Shown: positions 61,862 through 64,000 of the stretch, one piece after another
How the letters are laid out: the number at the start of each line of letters is the position of its first letter
Position numbering within the stretch: position 1 is the stretch's first letter
Source of the DNA: Nitrobacter hamburgensis X14
GTDB lineage: Bacteria > Pseudomonadota > Alphaproteobacteria > Rhizobiales > Xanthobacteraceae
Length of the DNA: 64,000 bases
Direction: 5' to 3'
Assembly: GCF_000013885.1 (NCBI RefSeq)
Contig: NC_007959.1
Coordinates: 230,830-294,829, forward strand
Made by a program: the position numbers and the translations under genes
The notes under the pieces: generated by a model
What the model was told of the DNA's origin: nothing
The model's database searches: none
The model's input: the letters and a program-made list of their open reading frames with translations, nothing else

Positions 61862-62324
61862 TGCTGGCGGCGCGGACGGCGTTGTGGTGCGCGTTCACCA
61901 AGCTCCATCGCGAGATGCTGAAGATCGCGCGCGCTGATAAGGTCTGCCGGAGATTGATGAGTACACCTGGCGTCGGGGCCTTGGTCGCTCTGACCTATCG
62001 CTCGGCGGTGGACGACCCGATGCGGTTTGGAAAATTACTTCGGGCTTATGCCCCAAAATATCAATCCGGTGAGACCGATCGGGATGCTGGCGTCAGCAAG
62101 TCGGCGACGCCATGGTGCGAACAGCGCCCTTTGAAGCGGCGCACATCATGTTGACGCGTGCGACCCGCTTCTCAAGCCTGAAGCACTGGGCGCTCGACGT
62201 GGCGAAACGTCGGGGCATGAAGCGCGCCAAGGTGGCGCTTGCCAGCAAATTGGACGTCGTGCTCCACCGCATGTGGGTGGATGCGACCGACTTTCGCTGG
62301 AGCAGGACCGCAGCGATGGCATAG
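61862..62324 (+). pseudogene. IS110-family transposase C-terminal part, frameshifted
   Basis: KLHREMLKIARADKVCRRLM, STPGVGALVALTYRSAVDDP, then YQSGETDRDAGVS, and in another frame FEAAHIMLTRATRFSSLKHW, VAKRRGMKRAKVALASKL. The DEDD N-terminus is missing and two small deletions are seen. A third IS110 lineage in the window. Confidence 0.8.
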
Positions 62325-62598
62325 GAGATAGAGCGTTCGGAGCGGAGCCGAAACGGTGCCGCTTCTGCAGAGGTCCCGTCGCTGGGACGAGGGCTTGGCA
62401 AGGTCGGGCGTAATGCTGTGAAAGCTTCGGCAAATCACGCGTCCTAGATTGGCCTGCCGGCTCTGGATCTGATGGCATGGTGTGGCGGCCTTCGCGCTGA
62501 CCACGGACAGAAGCATGATCCTGGCGATGAGATATCGTTCAGAGGGGACTTGACGAATGAAGGCCGGATTTCGTCGTTCACATCGTCGTTGATCTGCA

Positions 62599-62708
62599 CT
62601 TTAGCGGACTGGTGATTTGAGGGCCAACCGCAACCTTCAAGCCGCTTACGGCGGCAACAGTTGAGTGCTTTAGCAGACTGATGATTGAGGGCCAACTGCA
62701 ACATTGAA
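62599..62708. repeat. two imperfect ~42-bp direct repeats, IS21-like end
   Basis: CTTTAGCGGACTGGTGATTT... (62599-62640) and CTTTAGCAGACTGATGATTG... (62668-62708) share GAGGGCCAAC and differ at about seven positions. Multiple terminal repeats of this kind are typical of IS21-family ends. No transposase of that element is nearby; 62,325-62,935 has no supported gene. Confidence 0.6.
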
Positions 62709-62935
62709 GAATAACCCGTCACTTTAGTAATCATAGAGTTCGCATCCGTAAAACTGCGAACTCTTATGTTATTGAAATTACTATGTAATCTGAGATCGGC
62801 TGGTTAGCTCAGCGCCAATTCTGGATCCTCGCCCACATGTTCTCAGCATTTCCGCTCAAACCCGATAGCCGAGATTCGTCAGCGGGTCGGTACGCCCGTT
62901 CCGTGCCATGGGGTCCCGATGGCATCATTGGAATA

Positions 62936-63329
62936 CTATGGTCGCCGCCGAGTGCGGCGTTTCCTGGCACTTGCTCGGGTTGTCTTTTTCGTTCCCGAAC
63001 TGGCCCGAGTCGCACGATGTAAGGCGACATCGGTCTTCGCTGCTGGCTTGGTCTTTCCGGCAGATATCTTGCCTTTTTGCGCCTTGGAGTGTTGGGGTCG
63101 CTTTGGGACTGTGAAGGCAGGATTTGGGGTATGGGGAGTTTCGGCCATCTCCAGCCCGAATAGAGCGGCGACATCGCTTTCATCAAGCACCTTCGCCGCG
63201 CCTGGCGCCGTTGTTATCCGTGCCGGGCAAGCTGAGATCGGGGATGACCCCGTGATTGATGCGATGTGCTCTGATGATGATGCGGCTTTGCGCGGCCTGC
63301 CGGAACACCTCGCGTCGCGCCAACGGTTC
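62936..63329 (-). other. basic open frame fused to the IS3 remnant
   Basis: The orfB frame stays open after the IS3 homology ends and runs to 62936 through KVLDESDVAALFGLEMAE and a Lys/Arg-rich tail (KTKPAAKTDVALHRATRA, TTRASARKRRTRRRP). The tail looks like a nucleic-acid-binding low-complexity region, perhaps the end of a separate gene. Unrecognised. Confidence 0.3.
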
Positions 63330-63646
63330 AGGTCCGCTACCCAGAGCTGGTCCGGGCCATCAAGGATGATATCCTTCGAACGATCCGGGAAGATGGGTTG
63401 ATCGTGGTCGCTGTCGGTGGTGGCGATATAACGCCTGCGGCGGCGCGGCTGAAGATCGTGCTCGCGCATCAGGCGTTTGATCCGCTTGTGGTTGGCGATC
63501 ACGCCTCGATGGCGAAGCGCCGCCTGCACGCGGCGCCAGCCATAGGCTTCGAACTCGTCGCAGATCGCGGTGATCGCGTTCAACAGCTCGACATCGCCAA
63601 TGCGCGCCGCAGGCGCATCATAATACGTTGATCGCGCGATGCCCAT
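63330..63646 (-). pseudogene. IS3-family orfB, 3' truncated
   Basis: Starts MGIARSTYYDAPAARIGDVE and contains the HTH_21 part (EFEAYGWRRVQAALRHRGVI, NHKRIKRLMREHDLQPRRRR) and the beginning of the integrase core (DGPDQLWVADL, first catalytic Asp). Homology stops there at about 63330. The remaining catalytic residues are missing. Confidence 0.8.
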
Positions 63647-63996
63647 CAGCCGGCATCCTTCAGCGATGGACAGACCGCGGGGCCGGTGATCACGGATGTA
63701 GTCGCGCTTCTCTGCCGGGGTGCGTTTTTCAGAGCCCCTTTTAAAAACTCCAGTTCGAGCGCCTGACGGCCGACCAACCGCTCGAGCGCGGCGATCCGCG
63801 CTTCGTATTCCTGGACCAGATCCGCAGCGCGCGCGTCATCGTCCAGCGCGCCGGTCTCGTACTTTTCGACCCAGATGCGGATCAGGTTACGCGAAAGGTC
63901 GTAGCGCTTGGCCAGCCCATGAAGCGTCTCGCCACCCAGAAACTCCCGGGCGACCTGGCGCTTGAACTCAACGCTGTGGGATCGGTGTCTCGGCAT
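63646..63996 (-). CDS. IS3-family orfA (helix-turn-helix)
   Basis: A 116-residue protein: EFKRQVAREFLGGETLHGLA, KRYDLSRNLIRIWVEKYETG, then a leucine-zipper-like EARIAALERLVGRQALELEF. It is the DNA-binding half of an IS3 transposase, usually joined to orfB by -1 frameshifting; its end meets the orfB start. The element has lost its right half, and its left end may lie outside the window. Confidence 0.8.
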   Translation of the reverse strand: MPRHRSHSVEFKRQVAREFLGGETLHGLAKRYDLSRNLIRIWVEKYETGALDDDARAADLVQEYEARIAALERLVGRQALELEFLKGALKNAPRQRSATTSVITGPAVCPSLKDAG

Positions 63997-64000
63997 GGGC

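Overview
The window looks like part of a large plasmid or plasmid-derived island of a chemolithoautotrophic alphaproteobacterium of the Nitrobacter/Bradyrhizobium group. Support is the traB-traH conjugation remnant of rhizobial plasmids, DUF1612 (RHE_PE00001-type) genes, small heat-shock genes with a ROSE-type thermometer, and a complete alpha-carboxysome locus with form IA RuBisCO. Assignment to Nitrobacter is an inference from this combination and was not tested by any search.

Layout. Positions 1-11,000 are plasmid accessory genes: an antitoxin/toxin/unknown/integrase chain, a Tn7/Tn5053-like TniA-TniB element, two DUF1612 paralogues (the second broken), an AbiEi/AbiEii pair and one unknown gene. 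Positions 11,250-24,350 and 26,100-31,300 are a graveyard of insertion sequences: an IS256 element split by an IS110 element, a second near-identical IS110 copy, and fragments of ISL3, IS5, IS630, IS4 and IS110 elements and of serine-recombinase-type genes. A few live-looking genes lie among them: two tiny membrane proteins, an AhpD-like protein, traH, vapBC and several unknowns. Positions 24,346-26,021 hold an unknown gene and two hsp20 genes behind a heat-shock promoter and thermometer.

The core is 31,490-60,275, a CO2-concentrating and CO2-fixing island. It begins with a decayed glnE 3' end, then carries a tandem ~6.2 kb duplication of an operon encoding the DAB inorganic-carbon pump (dabB, a 253-residue membrane protein, dabA, and a CPII-like PII protein), with a broken istB between the copies. 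After the second copy come cbbR and, divergently, cbbL-cbbS-csoS2-csoSCA-csoS4A-csoS4B-csoS1-csoS1-(bfr pseudogene)-acRAF-mcdA-mcdB-cbbQ-cbbO-csoS1D-trypsin-like protease.

These genes form one pathway. The DAB complexes load the cytosol with bicarbonate. The shell (CsoS1, CsoS1D, CsoS4) encloses RuBisCO and CsoSCA carbonic anhydrase organised by CsoS2. acRAF assists RuBisCO assembly, CbbQ/CbbO remodel inhibited RuBisCO, McdA/McdB space the carboxysomes, the PII-like protein senses carbon/energy state, and CbbR regulates. Inverted repeats of related sequence occur upstream of dabB copy 1 and between cbbR and cbbL, suggesting one regulon.

From 60,276 to the end the window returns to debris: an alphaproteobacterial-type DabA N-terminal scrap, a group II intron RT scrap, IS3 and IS110 remains, one conserved small gene, and a 3'-truncated IS3 element at the right edge. 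No tRNA, rRNA or CRISPR array was seen.
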